Positions 27,720 through 37,169 of a stretch of DNA of 64,000 nucleotides are shown piece after piece; position 1 is the stretch's first letter, and each line of letters opens with the position of its first letter. This DNA comes from Polaribacter dokdonensis (GTDB lineage: Bacteria; Bacteroidota; Bacteroidia; Flavobacteriales; Flavobacteriaceae). The notes beneath the pieces are model-generated. The model was not told where the DNA came from and ran no database searches. It worked only from the letters and a program-made list of their open reading frames with translations. The stretch lies in contig NZ_CP101505.1 of assembly GCF_024362345.1 (NCBI RefSeq), positions 1,695,501 through 1,759,500 on the forward strand. Direction: 5' to 3'. Made by a program: the position numbers and the translations under genes.

Positions 27720-30700
27720 ATGAAAAAAATACTTTTTCTGGCTGTTTGCATCCTCTTTTCTGCAAATGTCAAAGTTAATGCACAAAAAAAATCTACCCAA
27801 GTTTCTAGCGATAATTTTAGCGCTGTAAAATGGAGAAATATTGGCCCCTTTAGAGGTGGTAGAAGTGCTGCTGTAACAGGTGTTGCTGGTAAAGCAAACC
27901 TTTTTTATATGGGTGCTACTGGAGGTGGAGTTTGGAAAACTACTGATGCAGGTGGAACTTGGCAAAATATTTCTGATGGATTTTTTGGAGGTTCTGTAGG
28001 TGCTGTAGCTGTTTCTGAATCAGACAACAATGTAATGTATGTAGGAATGGGTGAAAAAACCGTTCGTGGAAATGTTTCCTCTGGAGATGGTGTTTGGAAA
28101 TCAGAAAACGCTGGTAAAACTTGGAGACATATAGGTTTAAAAAACTCAAGACATATACCTAGAATGAGAATTCACCCGAAAAATTCTGACATTGTTTTTG
28201 CAGGAGTTATGGGTGATTTATATAAACCAACTCAAGAAAGAGGAGTTTACAAAACTACAGATGGAGGTGAAACTTGGCGTAAAGTTTTATTCTCTAATGA
28301 AAATGCAGGTGTTGTAGATTTAATTATTGACCCTAACAACCCAAGAGTATTGTATGCAACTACTTGGAATATTAGAAGAACTCCTTACAGTTTATCTTCA
28401 GGTGGAGATGGTTCTGCACTTTGGAAAAGTACAGATGAAGGAGAAACTTGGACAAATATTTCTGCCAACAAAGGTTTACCTGGAGGAATTTGGGGTATTT
28501 CAGGTGTAACAGTTTCACCTGTGAATTCTGATATTGTTTATGCTTTAATTGAAAATAAAAAAGGTGGTGTTTACAAATCTACAGATGCAGGAGAAACATG
28601 GAGGTTAATTAATGCTGAAAGAAAATTAAGACAAAGAGCTTGGTACTATACACGTTTGTATGCAGATACTCAAGATGAAGATATATTATACGTTTTAAAC
28701 GTACGTTATCATAAATCTACAGATGGTGGTAGAACCTATAAAACCTACAATGCACCTCATGGAGATCATCATGATTTATGGATAGCTCCAGAAGACAATC
28801 AAAGAATGATTATTGGCGATGATGGAGGAGCGCAAGTTTCTTTTGATGCTGGTGAGAATTGGAGTACCTATATGAACCAACCAACATCACAATTTTATAG
28901 AGTAACCACAGACAATCATTTTCCTTATAGAATCTTAGCTGCTCAGCAAGATAATTCTACCATTAGAATTTCTCACAGAACAGATGGACGTTTTATAACT
29001 GAATCTGATTGGTCTTCTACAGCAGGTGGAGAAAGTGCACATATAGCTGTTGATCCTTTAAATGATGACATTGTTTATGGAGGTAGTTATGGTGGATTTT
29101 TAACAAGAGTAAATCATAAAACTGGAGATACAAGAGCTATTAACGTTTGGCCTGATGATCCAATGGGTCATGGAGCTGAAGATTTCAAATATCGTTTTCA
29201 ATGGAATTTTCCAATCTTCTTTTCACCAAACAATAAAAAACGTTTGTATGCAGCCTCTAATCACTTACATGCTACAGATGATGAAGGTCAGAGCTGGAAA
29301 TTAATTAGCCCAGATTTAACCAGAAACGATCCTAAAACATTAGGCCCTTCAGGAGGTCCAATTACGAAAGATAATACAGGTGTAGAATATTATGGAACTA
29401 TTTTCGCTGCTACAGAGTCTTCTTATGAGCCAGGTTTAATTTACACAGGTTCTGATGATGGTTTAGTACATGTAACCAGAAATAATGGAGAAACGTGGAA
29501 CAACATCACTCCTAAAAAAATGCCTGAATGGATGATGATTAACTGCATAGAAGTTGATCCTTTTACAAAGGGAGGTGCTTACATTGTAGGTACAAAATAT
29601 AAATCTGGAGATTACAAACCATATATCTACAAGACAGAAAACTATGGTAAATCTTGGGAGTTATTGGTAAATGGAATTGGTAATGAAGATTTTACAAGAG
29701 CATTAAGAGCAGATCCAAAACGTAAAGGATTATTGTATGCAGGTACTGAAAGAGGTATGTATATTTCTTTTGATGATGGTAAAAATTGGGAAAGCATGCA
29801 ATTGAACTTACCCATAGTACCTATTACTGATTTAGCTATTAAAAACGATAATTTAATTGCTGCAACTCAAGGTCGTTCTCTATGGATTATTGATGATTTA
29901 ACTGCAATTCATCAACTTACTAAAGACGTAGAGAAAAAAGACATGTTTTTATACAAACCAAAAGATGCTTACAATTTAGCTGGTGGTAGAGGAAGAACTT
30001 CTAGAACAGCAGGTACAAATCATTCTGGAGGTGTAAATATGTATTATTACATAAAAGAACTAAATGACAAAGATGTAGTCTCTATATCTATTTCTGATGC
30101 TAATGATAATGTTATAAAAACCTTTTCTACAAAGCCAAATAAAGATTTAAAAGAAGGTAAATTAAATGTAAAAGAAGGTAACAATATCTTTAATTGGAAC
30201 ATGATGTATGATGGGGCTGAATCTGTAAAAGGTATGATTTTATGGTGGGCTTCTTTATCTGGGCCAATAGCTTTACCTGGCAATTATAAAGCAACTTTAA
30301 AATTGAATGATAAAACCCAATCTGAAACATTTACAATTCTAAAAAATCCTATTTCTGAGGCTACAGAAAGTGATATGAAGGCCCAGTTTGATTTTATACA
30401 GGACATTAACACTAAAATGACAGAAATTCATAAAGCACTAAAAAATGTAAAGAAAGTTCGTAGTCAAGTTGGGTTATTAAAAAAATCGATTAAAGACAAA
30501 GAAGTAAATAAAGAATTGATTGATTTTGCTGATCAATTAGTAAAAGACATGACTACTATTGAAGAAACTTTGTACCAAACAAAATCTAAAAGTGGGCAAG
30601 ATCCTTTAAACTTTCCTATTCGTTTAAATAACAAATTGGCGCATTTAAACTCATTAACAAGAGTTGGTAATTATGCACCAACAAACCAAGCTATTGAATT

Positions 30701-30827
30701 TAAAAATGAGATAACTGCGACTATAGATGTTGAGTTGGCTAAGCTGTATAAGTTGTTTGATAATGAAGTAAAAACACTAAATCAGAAGGTAAAAGAGAGC
30801 AATATTAATTTAATTCAGATAGATTAA
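27720..30827 (+). CDS. Large secreted BNR/Asp-box (sortilin/VPS10-like) beta-propeller protein
   Basis: A 1035-residue protein with a signal peptide (residues 1-21, NVNAQ region). More than ten Asp-box repeats (S/T-x-D-x-G-x-T-W; for example TTDAGGTWQN, TTDGGETWRK, STDAGETWRL, TENYGKSWEL) span about residues 60-700 and form one or two propellers like those of sortilin/VPS10 or GH74 proteins. The C-terminal ~250 residues contain a predicted helical region (TKMTEIHKALKNVKKVRSQ) seen in the Bacteroidota 'glycosyl hydrolase' annotation of this family. No catalytic assignment is justified. It probably acts in the periplasm, in protein or peptide handling. A strong terminator follows. Confidence 0.85.
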   Translation: MKKILFLAVCILFSANVKVNAQKKSTQVSSDNFSAVKWRNIGPFRGGRSAAVTGVAGKANLFYMGATGGGVWKTTDAGGTWQNISDGFFGGSVGAVAVSESDNNVMYVGMGEKTVRGNVSSGDGVWKSENAGKTWRHIGLKNSRHIPRMRIHPKNSDIVFAGVMGDLYKPTQERGVYKTTDGGETWRKVLFSNENAGVVDLIIDPNNPRVLYATTWNIRRTPYSLSSGGDGSALWKSTDEGETWTNISANKGLPGGIWGISGVTVSPVNSDIVYALIENKKGGVYKSTDAGETWRLINAERKLRQRAWYYTRLYADTQDEDILYVLNVRYHKSTDGGRTYKTYNAPHGDHHDLWIAPEDNQRMIIGDDGGAQVSFDAGENWSTYMNQPTSQFYRVTTDNHFPYRILAAQQDNSTIRISHRTDGRFITESDWSSTAGGESAHIAVDPLNDDIVYGGSYGGFLTRVNHKTGDTRAINVWPDDPMGHGAEDFKYRFQWNFPIFFSPNNKKRLYAASNHLHATDDEGQSWKLISPDLTRNDPKTLGPSGGPITKDNTGVEYYGTIFAATESSYEPGLIYTGSDDGLVHVTRNNGETWNNITPKKMPEWMMINCIEVDPFTKGGAYIVGTKYKSGDYKPYIYKTENYGKSWELLVNGIGNEDFTRALRADPKRKGLLYAGTERGMYISFDDGKNWESMQLNLPIVPITDLAIKNDNLIAATQGRSLWIIDDLTAIHQLTKDVEKKDMFLYKPKDAYNLAGGRGRTSRTAGTNHSGGVNMYYYIKELNDKDVVSISISDANDNVIKTFSTKPNKDLKEGKLNVKEGNNIFNWNMMYDGAESVKGMILWWASLSGPIALPGNYKATLKLNDKTQSETFTILKNPISEATESDMKAQFDFIQDINTKMTEIHKALKNVKKVRSQVGLLKKSIKDKEVNKELIDFADQLVKDMTTIEETLYQTKSKSGQDPLNFPIRLNNKLAHLNSLTRVGNYAPTNQAIEFKNEITATIDVELAKLYKLFDNEVKTLNQKVKESNINLIQID

Positions 30828-30845
30828 TACCAATTTTAAATCCAT

Positions 30846-30879
30846 AAAAAAAGCGACTTGAGAAAGTCGCTTTTTTTTT
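30846..30879. terminator. Bidirectional terminator
   Basis: AAGCGACTT-GAGA-AAGTCGCTT with A-run and T-run (8-9 T) between the converging BNR gene and the small membrane protein gene. Confidence 0.85.
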
Positions 30880-31126
30880 ATTTCATATTCTTATTGGTAA
30901 TATACAAACCATAAATAATACTAATTATTATTTTCATACCCCAAAACGTAGCCCATTTTCCATTGGTGAAATTTTGCTCTGCAATTGCCATAAAATCTCC
31001 AGAGATTATTGCACTCCAACTATTAATTAATAGAGAGATAATAGTAACAAAAAAGAAAAAAGGAACAGCAACTTTTAAAAAGTTAGACCAAAATAATGGG
31101 TTGTTTAGATTTTTTTTAAACGACAT
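30878..31126 (-). CDS. Small two-helix membrane protein, unknown function
   Basis: An 82-residue protein with two hydrophobic helices (about residues 18-40 and 60-77), separated by a short polar loop. The start ATG at 31126 gives a short basic N-terminus (MSFKKNLNNP). It has its own terminator, and its position between convergent/divergent genes supports an independent gene. No family recognised. Confidence 0.65.
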   Translation of the reverse strand: MSFKKNLNNPLFWSNFLKVAVPFFFFVTIISLLINSWSAIISGDFMAIAEQNFTNGKWATFWGMKIIISIIYGLYITNKNMK

Positions 31127-31205
31127 ATAACTAGTTTTTAATACTTTAGAAAAAATTTAAGCGATTTTAAGTATATTAGACAACACTTATTTAGCCCTCA
31201 AATCT

Positions 31206-31799
31206 ATGAAAAGAAAAATTGTTTATACTTTTATTACCTTATTTATCTTATTAGGTATCAACAAATATTTATTATTTACAGACGTAAAACAGCAAGATAA
31301 TAATGTTGCAGTTGTAAATATGGCAGGTAAACAAAGAATGTATGTTCAACAAATTACAAAACTTGCATTGTACTATGAACTTAGCAATTCTGTAGATTTT
31401 TTTAATATTACTGGTTTACAAGAAACTACTAATCTATTTATAGAGAATCATTCAAAACTAAAGGCAAATTACATTAGTAGTTATAATGATGTTGTTTTAG
31501 AAGATTTGTTTCACGAACTGCAACCTTATTTTAAAACAATTGCAGATAGTTCTACAGCCTTAATTGCATCACCCGAAAATAATGAGAAATCAAAAGAATT
31601 TACAACCATAATTAAAACGAATGAAGCCAATTTTCTAAGAATTATGAATGAAATTGTATTGCAATATCAAACATTGGCACAGCAAAGAATAAATGAAGTT
31701 AAAACTAGAGAAATCACTTTTAACATTACTTATGTTTTGATTTTCAGCTATGTACTCTTCTTTATTTTTATTCCTTTTCGAAAAATTCTAATAAAATAA
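31206..31799 (+). CDS. PilJ-N (type IV pili methyl-accepting sensor N-terminal) domain membrane protein
   Basis: A 197-residue protein: an N-terminal transmembrane helix (about 5-22), a periplasmic four-helix domain starting VVNMAGKQRMYVQQITKLALYYE, and a C-terminal helix (about 175-193) with no cytoplasmic signalling domain. The 'N(I/M)AG(R/K)QRM' sequence is the hallmark of the PilJ/NarX-like sensor module, which usually feeds a chemotaxis or kinase domain. Here it is free-standing and is followed by a paralogue 155 bp downstream. The ligand is unknown. Confidence 0.78.
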   Translation: MKRKIVYTFITLFILLGINKYLLFTDVKQQDNNVAVVNMAGKQRMYVQQITKLALYYELSNSVDFFNITGLQETTNLFIENHSKLKANYISSYNDVVLEDLFHELQPYFKTIADSSTALIASPENNEKSKEFTTIIKTNEANFLRIMNEIVLQYQTLAQQRINEVKTREITFNITYVLIFSYVLFFIFIPFRKILIK

Positions 31800-31954
31800 A
31801 AATGTTAAAAATTGTTTTTGAGTTATTATTTTTCTTAAATTTAGAATATACAATTCATTTCGTTGTTTTATAAAAAGTATAATTAGTACATACCTATAAT
31901 ATCCTCCCACTTTATAAAGCAGATCATTAATTGATTCACTTAATTCTAAATGAT

Positions 31955-32587
31955 ATGAAGGTTAGACTTATTTATGGTTTGGTATTTTTTATCCTAGTCT
32001 TTTCTGTAGAAAGGTATATGGATTATAAAAGCCATCATGAGCTTTACACCAATATTGAGATAGTAAATATTGCTGGTAAACAGAGAATGTACAGTCAAAA
32101 AATTACAAAATTGGCTTTGTATGCCAATCAAAACTCCTTTAAACTGCCTATTATACATAAAATTCTAGAAGACACTTATCATCAGTTTTCCATGACTCAT
32201 AATATTTTATCACAGAAAACAAAAAATGATAATAGTAATGACTACTTAAGTGAGCTATATACTAAAATTGAACCCTTTTATCAACAATTAATAATCAATA
32301 CAATTCTGCTTATTGAAGGTACAAGAGTAAATAATGATTCTAACACATCTGATATCAAAAAAATTAAAACTGCTATAGAAAACATTAAAGTGAACGAAAG
32401 TCAGTTTTTAAATTTAATGGACAAGATTGTAAATGAATATGAAAAAAATGGCAGGGAAACTAAAGATAGAGCCGTTAAACGAGAAAACACATTTAATGTA
32501 ATCTTTATTTGTATTTTTATTTATATCATCTTTTTTGTGTTATTGCCATCAAAAAATAAAAAAGGAGGTAATGTTTTTAATTTCTAA
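31955..32587 (+). CDS. Second PilJ-N domain membrane protein (tandem paralogue)
   Basis: A 210-residue protein built like its upstream neighbour: N-terminal helix (MKVRLIYGLVFFILVFSV), the motif IVNIAGKQRMYSQKITKLALYAN, a helical periplasmic region, and a C-terminal helix (NVIFICIFIYIIFFVLL) plus a short basic tail. Start ATG 31955 is chosen over the upstream TTG at 31931, because it begins directly before the transmembrane helix. It again lacks any output domain. It ends 11 bp before the convergent MazG-like gene. Confidence 0.78.
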   Translation: MKVRLIYGLVFFILVFSVERYMDYKSHHELYTNIEIVNIAGKQRMYSQKITKLALYANQNSFKLPIIHKILEDTYHQFSMTHNILSQKTKNDNSNDYLSELYTKIEPFYQQLIINTILLIEGTRVNNDSNTSDIKKIKTAIENIKVNESQFLNLMDKIVNEYEKNGRETKDRAVKRENTFNVIFICIFIYIIFFVLLPSKNKKGGNVFNF

Positions 32588-32598
32588 ATTATGTCTTG

Positions 32599-32925
32599 CT
32601 ACTTTAACTTTTTATTGTTGTGATGACGATAATGATCTCGTTTTGTTTTTATGTCTAACTTTTTCTCAAAAGCATCTTGTAAATCTACTCCAGTTTGATT
32701 TGCCAAACACAGTACAACAAACATAACATCTGCCAATTCTTCTCCTAAATCTTTGTTTTTATCAGATTCCTTTTCACTTTGCTCTCCATATCTTCTAGCA
32801 ATAATTCTTGCAACCTCTCCTACTTCTTCAGTTAATTGGGCCATGTTTGTTAATTCGTTAAAATAACGAACGCCATGATTTTTAATCCAATCATCAACTT
32901 GTTTCTGAGCGTTTTCTATGTTCAT
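32599..32925 (-). CDS. MazG-like nucleotide pyrophosphohydrolase
   Basis: A 108-residue all-alpha NTP pyrophosphatase of the MazG/dUTPase-like superfamily. The metal-binding EEVGEVAR (EExxE) and the second acidic motif in LGEELADVMFVVL are intact. Single-domain members hydrolyse (d)NTPs or damaged nucleotides to the monophosphate. A good -7 box lies upstream (32958-32965). A degraded copy of its first ~18 codons is present at 33745-33798. Confidence 0.9.
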   Translation of the reverse strand: MNIENAQKQVDDWIKNHGVRYFNELTNMAQLTEEVGEVARIIARRYGEQSEKESDKNKDLGEELADVMFVVLCLANQTGVDLQDAFEKKLDIKTKRDHYRHHNNKKLK

Positions 32926-32957
32926 CTCTAAAATGGTTTTTTGTAAATTCTTAAAAT

Positions 32958-32965
32958 CAAAGATA
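32958..32965 (-). promoter_or_regulatory. -7 box of the MazG-like gene
   Basis: Reads TATCTTTG on the minus strand, 32 bp before the ATG. Confidence 0.5.
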
Positions 32966-33058
32966 AAGTATCTTACAGAATTTGTTTTGCTTCTCTTGTT
33001 TTAAAAACCTAATTTCGTTTAGAATCTTACTTAAGATGTTTTCAGAAAATAAAATTCT

Positions 33059-33673
33059 ATGGATGATATAGCCATTTTGCCTTTAGCACTAACAGTTATG
33101 CTTGGGCCACAAATATTGGTTGGTATGCTTTTAATTACAAGACCAGATGCCATTAAAAGCTCTCTTATATACATCTCTACACTTTTGTTAACTTTAATTG
33201 CAACCACGAGTATTTATTATTTTTTAGTACAAAGTATCGATTTTCAAAATTTTTCTGTGGGTGGTAGACCAGCATTAAAATATATCTTAATTGCTTTATT
33301 TATATTTTTAATCATAAAATCATTTGTAACCAGAAATAAAATTACAGAGCCTCCAAAATGGATGACAGGTTTAGCAACTTCATCTTATAAAAAAATAGCA
33401 CTCATTGCACTTTCCTTAATTGCATTTATGCCTACAGATATTGTAATAGCATTTTCTGTTGGCAATATATTAAATCAAAATTCTAGTAGTTTGTTAGGTG
33501 CAATACCATTTTTTGCAGCAGTTTTTTTTATTGCTAGTGTACCTTTGCTTTTATACTTTTCTTTAGGTTCTAAAGCTTCTACAACTTTAGCTAAAGTTAA
33601 TGCATGGTTAAACACACATGGTTATGTAATAAATATTATAGTGCTTGCATTTTTTATCTATTTATTATTATAA
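33059..33673 (+). CDS. GAP-family (Sap/LysE-like) membrane protein
   Basis: A 204-residue protein with six hydrophobic helices and a LysE-like arrangement. The N-terminus is LPLALTVMLGPQILVGMLLI, the central basic loop is VTRNKITEPPKWM, and FMPTDIVIAFSVG marks the second half. This matches GAP/Sap proteins (mycobacterial members export a glycolipid). An export function is inferred by analogy. Start ATG at 33059 (ATG GAT GAT). Confidence 0.7.
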   Translation: MDDIAILPLALTVMLGPQILVGMLLITRPDAIKSSLIYISTLLLTLIATTSIYYFLVQSIDFQNFSVGGRPALKYILIALFIFLIIKSFVTRNKITEPPKWMTGLATSSYKKIALIALSLIAFMPTDIVIAFSVGNILNQNSSSLLGAIPFFAAVFFIASVPLLLYFSLGSKASTTLAKVNAWLNTHGYVINIIVLAFFIYLLL

Positions 33674-33744
33674 ATAACTTAGTTATTTAAAAAGCTACAA
33701 TATTTATTATAAAAATTTTCAAGGTTTTCTGTAAGTAACCAATA

Positions 33745-33798
33745 TCCGATATTTTTAATCCAATCATCAACCTATTTTTGTTCGTTTTCTATATTAAT
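33745..33798 (-). pseudogene. Fragment of a second MazG-like gene (5' end only)
   Basis: The reverse strand from 33798 reads INIENEQK-stop-VDDWIKNIG, matching the first 18 residues of the intact MazG-like protein (MNIENAQKQVDDWIKNHG) at most positions. Nucleotide identity to 32870-32925 is high over about 50 bp. Its start codon has become ATT and codon 9 is TAG. Beyond it no MazG similarity remains, so this is a decayed partial duplication. Confidence 0.75.
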
Positions 33799-33919
33799 AT
33801 TAGTAATAATAGCTTTTAAAATAAATGTACTTCTAAATTAAAATATACCTAATTTTAGGTATATGAAGATGTTGACAAAAGTTGTAATATTGGCACTGCC
33901 TAAAAAATAAATTCAAAAA

Positions 33920-34924
33920 ATGGAAAAAAAATTTCTTATTCTTTTTACGATTATGTTGTCTTCTGTTTGTTTTTCTCAAACGAGTTTAGACATTGTTAGA
34001 GCCTCTAATTACTACTCTAAAGCATGTAAAAATTATACTAGCAGAAATTATACTAGCGCTTTAAGTAACTTAAAGCTTGCAGAAGAAAATTTAAAAGGCA
34101 AAACAAATAAAGATTTAGAATATTTAAAGATAATGACCAATTATCGATTAAAAAATTTTAAAGAAGCGTATAAATTAGTAAAAGTATATTTTGAGGAAGG
34201 TTTTTCTGGAAACACTCAATATTTTAAAAATGTAGATACATATAAAGAGCAGAAAAATATTGATTATGAAGAAGAGTTAACTACAATTTTCACCAATTTA
34301 GAAGATAAATTTAATTTGATTGAAAATGTAAATGCTGATGATTTTATGGCAAATCTTATCGCTAAAATCAAAAATAATATGACAACAGCTAAAGATTATA
34401 TTAAAGAAGCATCGAATTCCTCTATTGATAAAAGTTTACTTTATTACTATCAAACTAAGCACACAAGAGGTTGGGACACTACTTATAAATGGAGGTATGA
34501 TTATTACAAAGCTGAATTTGCTAGATATAAAGTAACTAACAATATTGCATTTTACAAAGGTTATGGTGGTGCAGATCTATCTAATTCATCTGAATACCAA
34601 GTAAAAGTTTATTACAAACCAACAACTTCTAAAATAACCACTTCTTTATTTACTTATGGTTACAAATACGATAAAACTGAGTATGTTTCTGGGCAAACAA
34701 AATTTTACGGTAGAGTTTATGAAAGCAAAAATTCATACCAATTATCGAACACAAAAGCTACACAAAGTTTTATTGATATTATCGAAAAAGAAAATTTTAC
34801 AAACAGTTATTATTTAGAAAAAACCTATAAAATATATTTTACTGAAGATGAGCAAATTGTTTTAAGCCAAGATTATAATTTATCTAAATTAAAAAGAGCT
34901 TTAGCAAAAGAAAACTTACTTTAA
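33920..34924 (+). CDS. Secreted/periplasmic protein of unknown function
   Basis: A 334-residue protein with a signal peptide (residues 1-19, CFSQ). The first ~110 residues look like one or two TPR-type helical hairpins (ASNYYSKACKNYTSRNYTSALSNLKLAEENL). The rest is Tyr/Lys-rich with a possible beta-rich region (ITTSLFTYGYKYDKTEYVSG). I do not recognise a family. It stands alone with a 246-bp upstream region that contains the mazG remnant. Confidence 0.7.
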   Translation: MEKKFLILFTIMLSSVCFSQTSLDIVRASNYYSKACKNYTSRNYTSALSNLKLAEENLKGKTNKDLEYLKIMTNYRLKNFKEAYKLVKVYFEEGFSGNTQYFKNVDTYKEQKNIDYEEELTTIFTNLEDKFNLIENVNADDFMANLIAKIKNNMTTAKDYIKEASNSSIDKSLLYYYQTKHTRGWDTTYKWRYDYYKAEFARYKVTNNIAFYKGYGGADLSNSSEYQVKVYYKPTTSKITTSLFTYGYKYDKTEYVSGQTKFYGRVYESKNSYQLSNTKATQSFIDIIEKENFTNSYYLEKTYKIYFTEDEQIVLSQDYNLSKLKRALAKENLL

Positions 34925-34937
34925 ATTATTACAATTT

Positions 34938-35702
34938 TTAATTTAAAAAGTTACAAACCTCTGTGTAAAAATCTTTCGGATTTTCTGCATGCAACCAATG
35001 ACCAGCATTACTAATGGTTACTACTTTATTGTTTGGAAAATGATTATTAATAATCATTTGTTCTTCAGGAACTATATAACCAGACTTTTCACCTTTTAAG
35101 AATAAAGTTGGCTTTAAAAAAGTGGTTTTTGGAGGCAAAGCTCTACCCACTTCAGGATTGTTTTCTGTTAATGATTGCAGATTAAATCTAAAATCTAATA
35201 CACCTTTTTCTCTCCAATAAACATTCTTTAGTAAAAATTGCCTTACTCCAAAATCTGGAATGTATTTAGACAGTTGTTCGTCTACCTTACCTCTTGTTTT
35301 TTGTATATTAAAATCAATAGAGTTTAAACCTGCTAAAATTGCATTGTGATGAGGATCGTAAGCTTTAGGTGAAATATCTACAACAATTAATTTTTCTACC
35401 AATGCTGGATATTTAGAAGCAAACAACATTGCTGTTTTTCCTCCCATAGAATGCCCAACTAAATACACATTTTCTAATTGATGAAATTGAATGTAATTGT
35501 ATACATCTTCTGCTAATAAATCGTAGTTAAAATCGGCAGTATGAAAACTTCTACCATGATTTCTCTGATCTATCAAATGAACTTGAAAATCTTCAGAAAA
35601 CTGGTTCCCCAAAGTTTTCCAGTTATCAGACATTCCAAAATACCCATGTAAAACAAGTAATGGTTTTCCTTCTCCTAAAATTTGTGAATGTAGAATATCC
35701 AT
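34938..35702 (-). CDS. Alpha/beta hydrolase (YbfF-like esterase)
   Basis: A 254-residue alpha/beta hydrolase: oxyanion-hole LHGYFGMSDNW, nucleophile elbow GHSMGG, HDxxNHGRS-type DQRNHGRS, late Asp in LFLKGEKSGYI and catalytic His in GHWLHAENP. This layout matches YbfF-type esterases/thioesterases. It starts 1 bp after the pdxJ stop and is surely co-transcribed with it. Confidence 0.9.
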   Translation of the reverse strand: MDILHSQILGEGKPLLVLHGYFGMSDNWKTLGNQFSEDFQVHLIDQRNHGRSFHTADFNYDLLAEDVYNYIQFHQLENVYLVGHSMGGKTAMLFASKYPALVEKLIVVDISPKAYDPHHNAILAGLNSIDFNIQKTRGKVDEQLSKYIPDFGVRQFLLKNVYWREKGVLDFRFNLQSLTENNPEVGRALPPKTTFLKPTLFLKGEKSGYIVPEEQMIINNHFPNNKVVTISNAGHWLHAENPKDFYTEVCNFLN

Positions 35703-35703
35703 A

Positions 35704-36417
35704 CTATTGTAATCTGTGTAAATACATATTTACAACATTCTCTAAGCCTAGATATAAACTCTCTGCAATTAAGGCATGCCCTATAGAAACCTCTGCTAAA
35801 TTTGGAATGTTTTGTTTAAAAAACTGAATGTTTTCTAAACTTAAATCATGACCTGCATTAATACCCAAACCTAATTCATGAGCTAAAACAGCAGCTTCTG
35901 TATAAGGTTTTACAGCATCTTTGTTTCCTTTATTAAACTGACATGCAAATTCTTCTGTATACAATTCAATTCTATCTGTACCTGTTTTTGCAGCAGCTTC
36001 TATCAATTTAACATCAGTATCAATAAATATAGAAGTTCTAATTCCATTTTGTTGAAACTCAGCAATTACCTCTTTTAAGAACGATTGATGTGAAATTGTA
36101 TCCCAACCAGCATTAGATGTAATAGCATCTACAGCATCTGGCACTAAAGTTACCTGAGTTGGTTTTGTTTCTAAAACCAAATCCATAAAAGATTGTATTG
36201 GGTTACCTTCTATATTAAATTCTGTAGTTACAACATCTTTTAAATCTCGTGCATCTTGATAACGAATATGCCTTTCATCTGGTCTTGGATGTATAGTAAT
36301 ACCTTGTGCTCCAAAACCTTCTATATCTGTTGCAACTTTTAATAAATTTGGCACATTGCCTCCTCTAGAATTACGTAAAGTTGCTATTTTGTTAATATTT
36401 ACACTTAACTTTGTCAT
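35704..36417 (-). CDS. pdxJ: Pyridoxine 5'-phosphate synthase
   Basis: A 237-residue TIM barrel that condenses 1-deoxyxylulose-5-phosphate with 3-amino-2-oxopropyl phosphate in de novo vitamin B6 synthesis. Signature blocks are [46 protein letters not shown] [28 protein letters not shown] and [10 protein letters not shown]. First gene of a two-gene operon with the hydrolase. The divergent CBS gene starts 60 bp away. Confidence 0.97.
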   Translation of the reverse strand: MTKLSVNINKIATLRNSRGGNVPNLLKVATDIEGFGAQGITIHPRPDERHIRYQDARDLKDVVTTEFNIEGNPIQSFMDLVLETKPTQVTLVPDAVDAITSNAGWDTISHQSFLKEVIAEFQQNGIRTSIFIDTDVKLIEAAAKTGTDRIELYTEEFACQFNKGNKDAVKPYTEAAVLAHELGLGINAGHDLSLENIQFFKQNIPNLAEVSIGHALIAESLYLGLENVVNMYLHRLQ

Positions 36418-36434
36418 GGCCTAAAATTAGACTA

Positions 36435-36442
36435 CAAAGATA
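36435..36442 (-). promoter_or_regulatory. -7 box of pdxJ
   Basis: Reads TATCTTTG on the minus strand, 17 bp before the pdxJ ATG. Confidence 0.5.
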
Positions 36443-36477
36443 ATTTATTAAATCATTTTATCCTATATTCGTAAAGC

Positions 36478-37137
36478 ATGAATATTAACGATTACATCTT
36501 AAAAGAAATAAAAGCATTTCACTTAAAAGACAGTGTAAAAAAAGCTCAAAAACTTTTTAAAAACTACCCTATAACACATTTTCCTGTGGTAGAAAATGAA
36601 AAGTTATTAGGTTCTTTTGCTGAAGATGATATTCAGACTTTAGAAAATAAAGAAGAAGAGTTGGTGGCACATTCTTATTTATTAAATTCATTTTTTGCTG
36701 ATGAAAAAGCAACAGTTTTAGAATTACTAAAGATTTTTGCAGACAACAATACCACAATAATTCCTGTTTTAAACAAAGACAAAAACTACATAGGTTATTA
36801 TGATTTGTGTGATGTTCTAGACGTTTTTTCTACAAGCCCTTTTATGATTGAAGAAAGTGAAACTTTAATAGTAGAGAAACTAGAACTAGATTATTCTATG
36901 GGTGAAGTATCTCAAATTGTAGAAGCAAATGGAGGTAAATTATTGGGTGTTTATATTTCAGAAAAATCAAAAGATTTTGTACAAGTAACCCTAAAAATTG
37001 TTTCAGATGAAATTAATGAAATTATACAAACATTTAGAAGGTATGATTACAAAATAGTTTCTAATCATGAAAATGACATCTATCTAGAAGATTTAAAAAA
37101 CAGGTCTGATTATTTACAGAAGTACCTAGAAATGTAA
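36478..37137 (+). CDS. CBS-domain protein
   Basis: A 219-residue cytoplasmic protein with two CBS motifs (about residues 10-60, ITHFPVVENEKLLGSF, and 70-125, TIIPVLNKDKNYIGYYDL), then an ACT-like C-terminal region (about 140-200, IVEANGGKLLGVYISEKSKD). CBS pairs bind adenosine nucleotides and regulate partner enzymes. It is 32 bp upstream of nadK, an arrangement that suggests nucleotide-responsive regulation of, or co-expression with, NAD kinase. Confidence 0.85.
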   Translation: MNINDYILKEIKAFHLKDSVKKAQKLFKNYPITHFPVVENEKLLGSFAEDDIQTLENKEEELVAHSYLLNSFFADEKATVLELLKIFADNNTTIIPVLNKDKNYIGYYDLCDVLDVFSTSPFMIEESETLIVEKLELDYSMGEVSQIVEANGGKLLGVYISEKSKDFVQVTLKIVSDEINEIIQTFRRYDYKIVSNHENDIYLEDLKNRSDYLQKYLEM

Positions 37138-37169
37138 GTTATACATTCGAATTTATAAAACAAATTACA

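Noticed and set aside
31931..31954. TTG start of the second PilJ-N protein
   Set aside because: ATG 31955 starts immediately before the transmembrane helix as in the paralogue.
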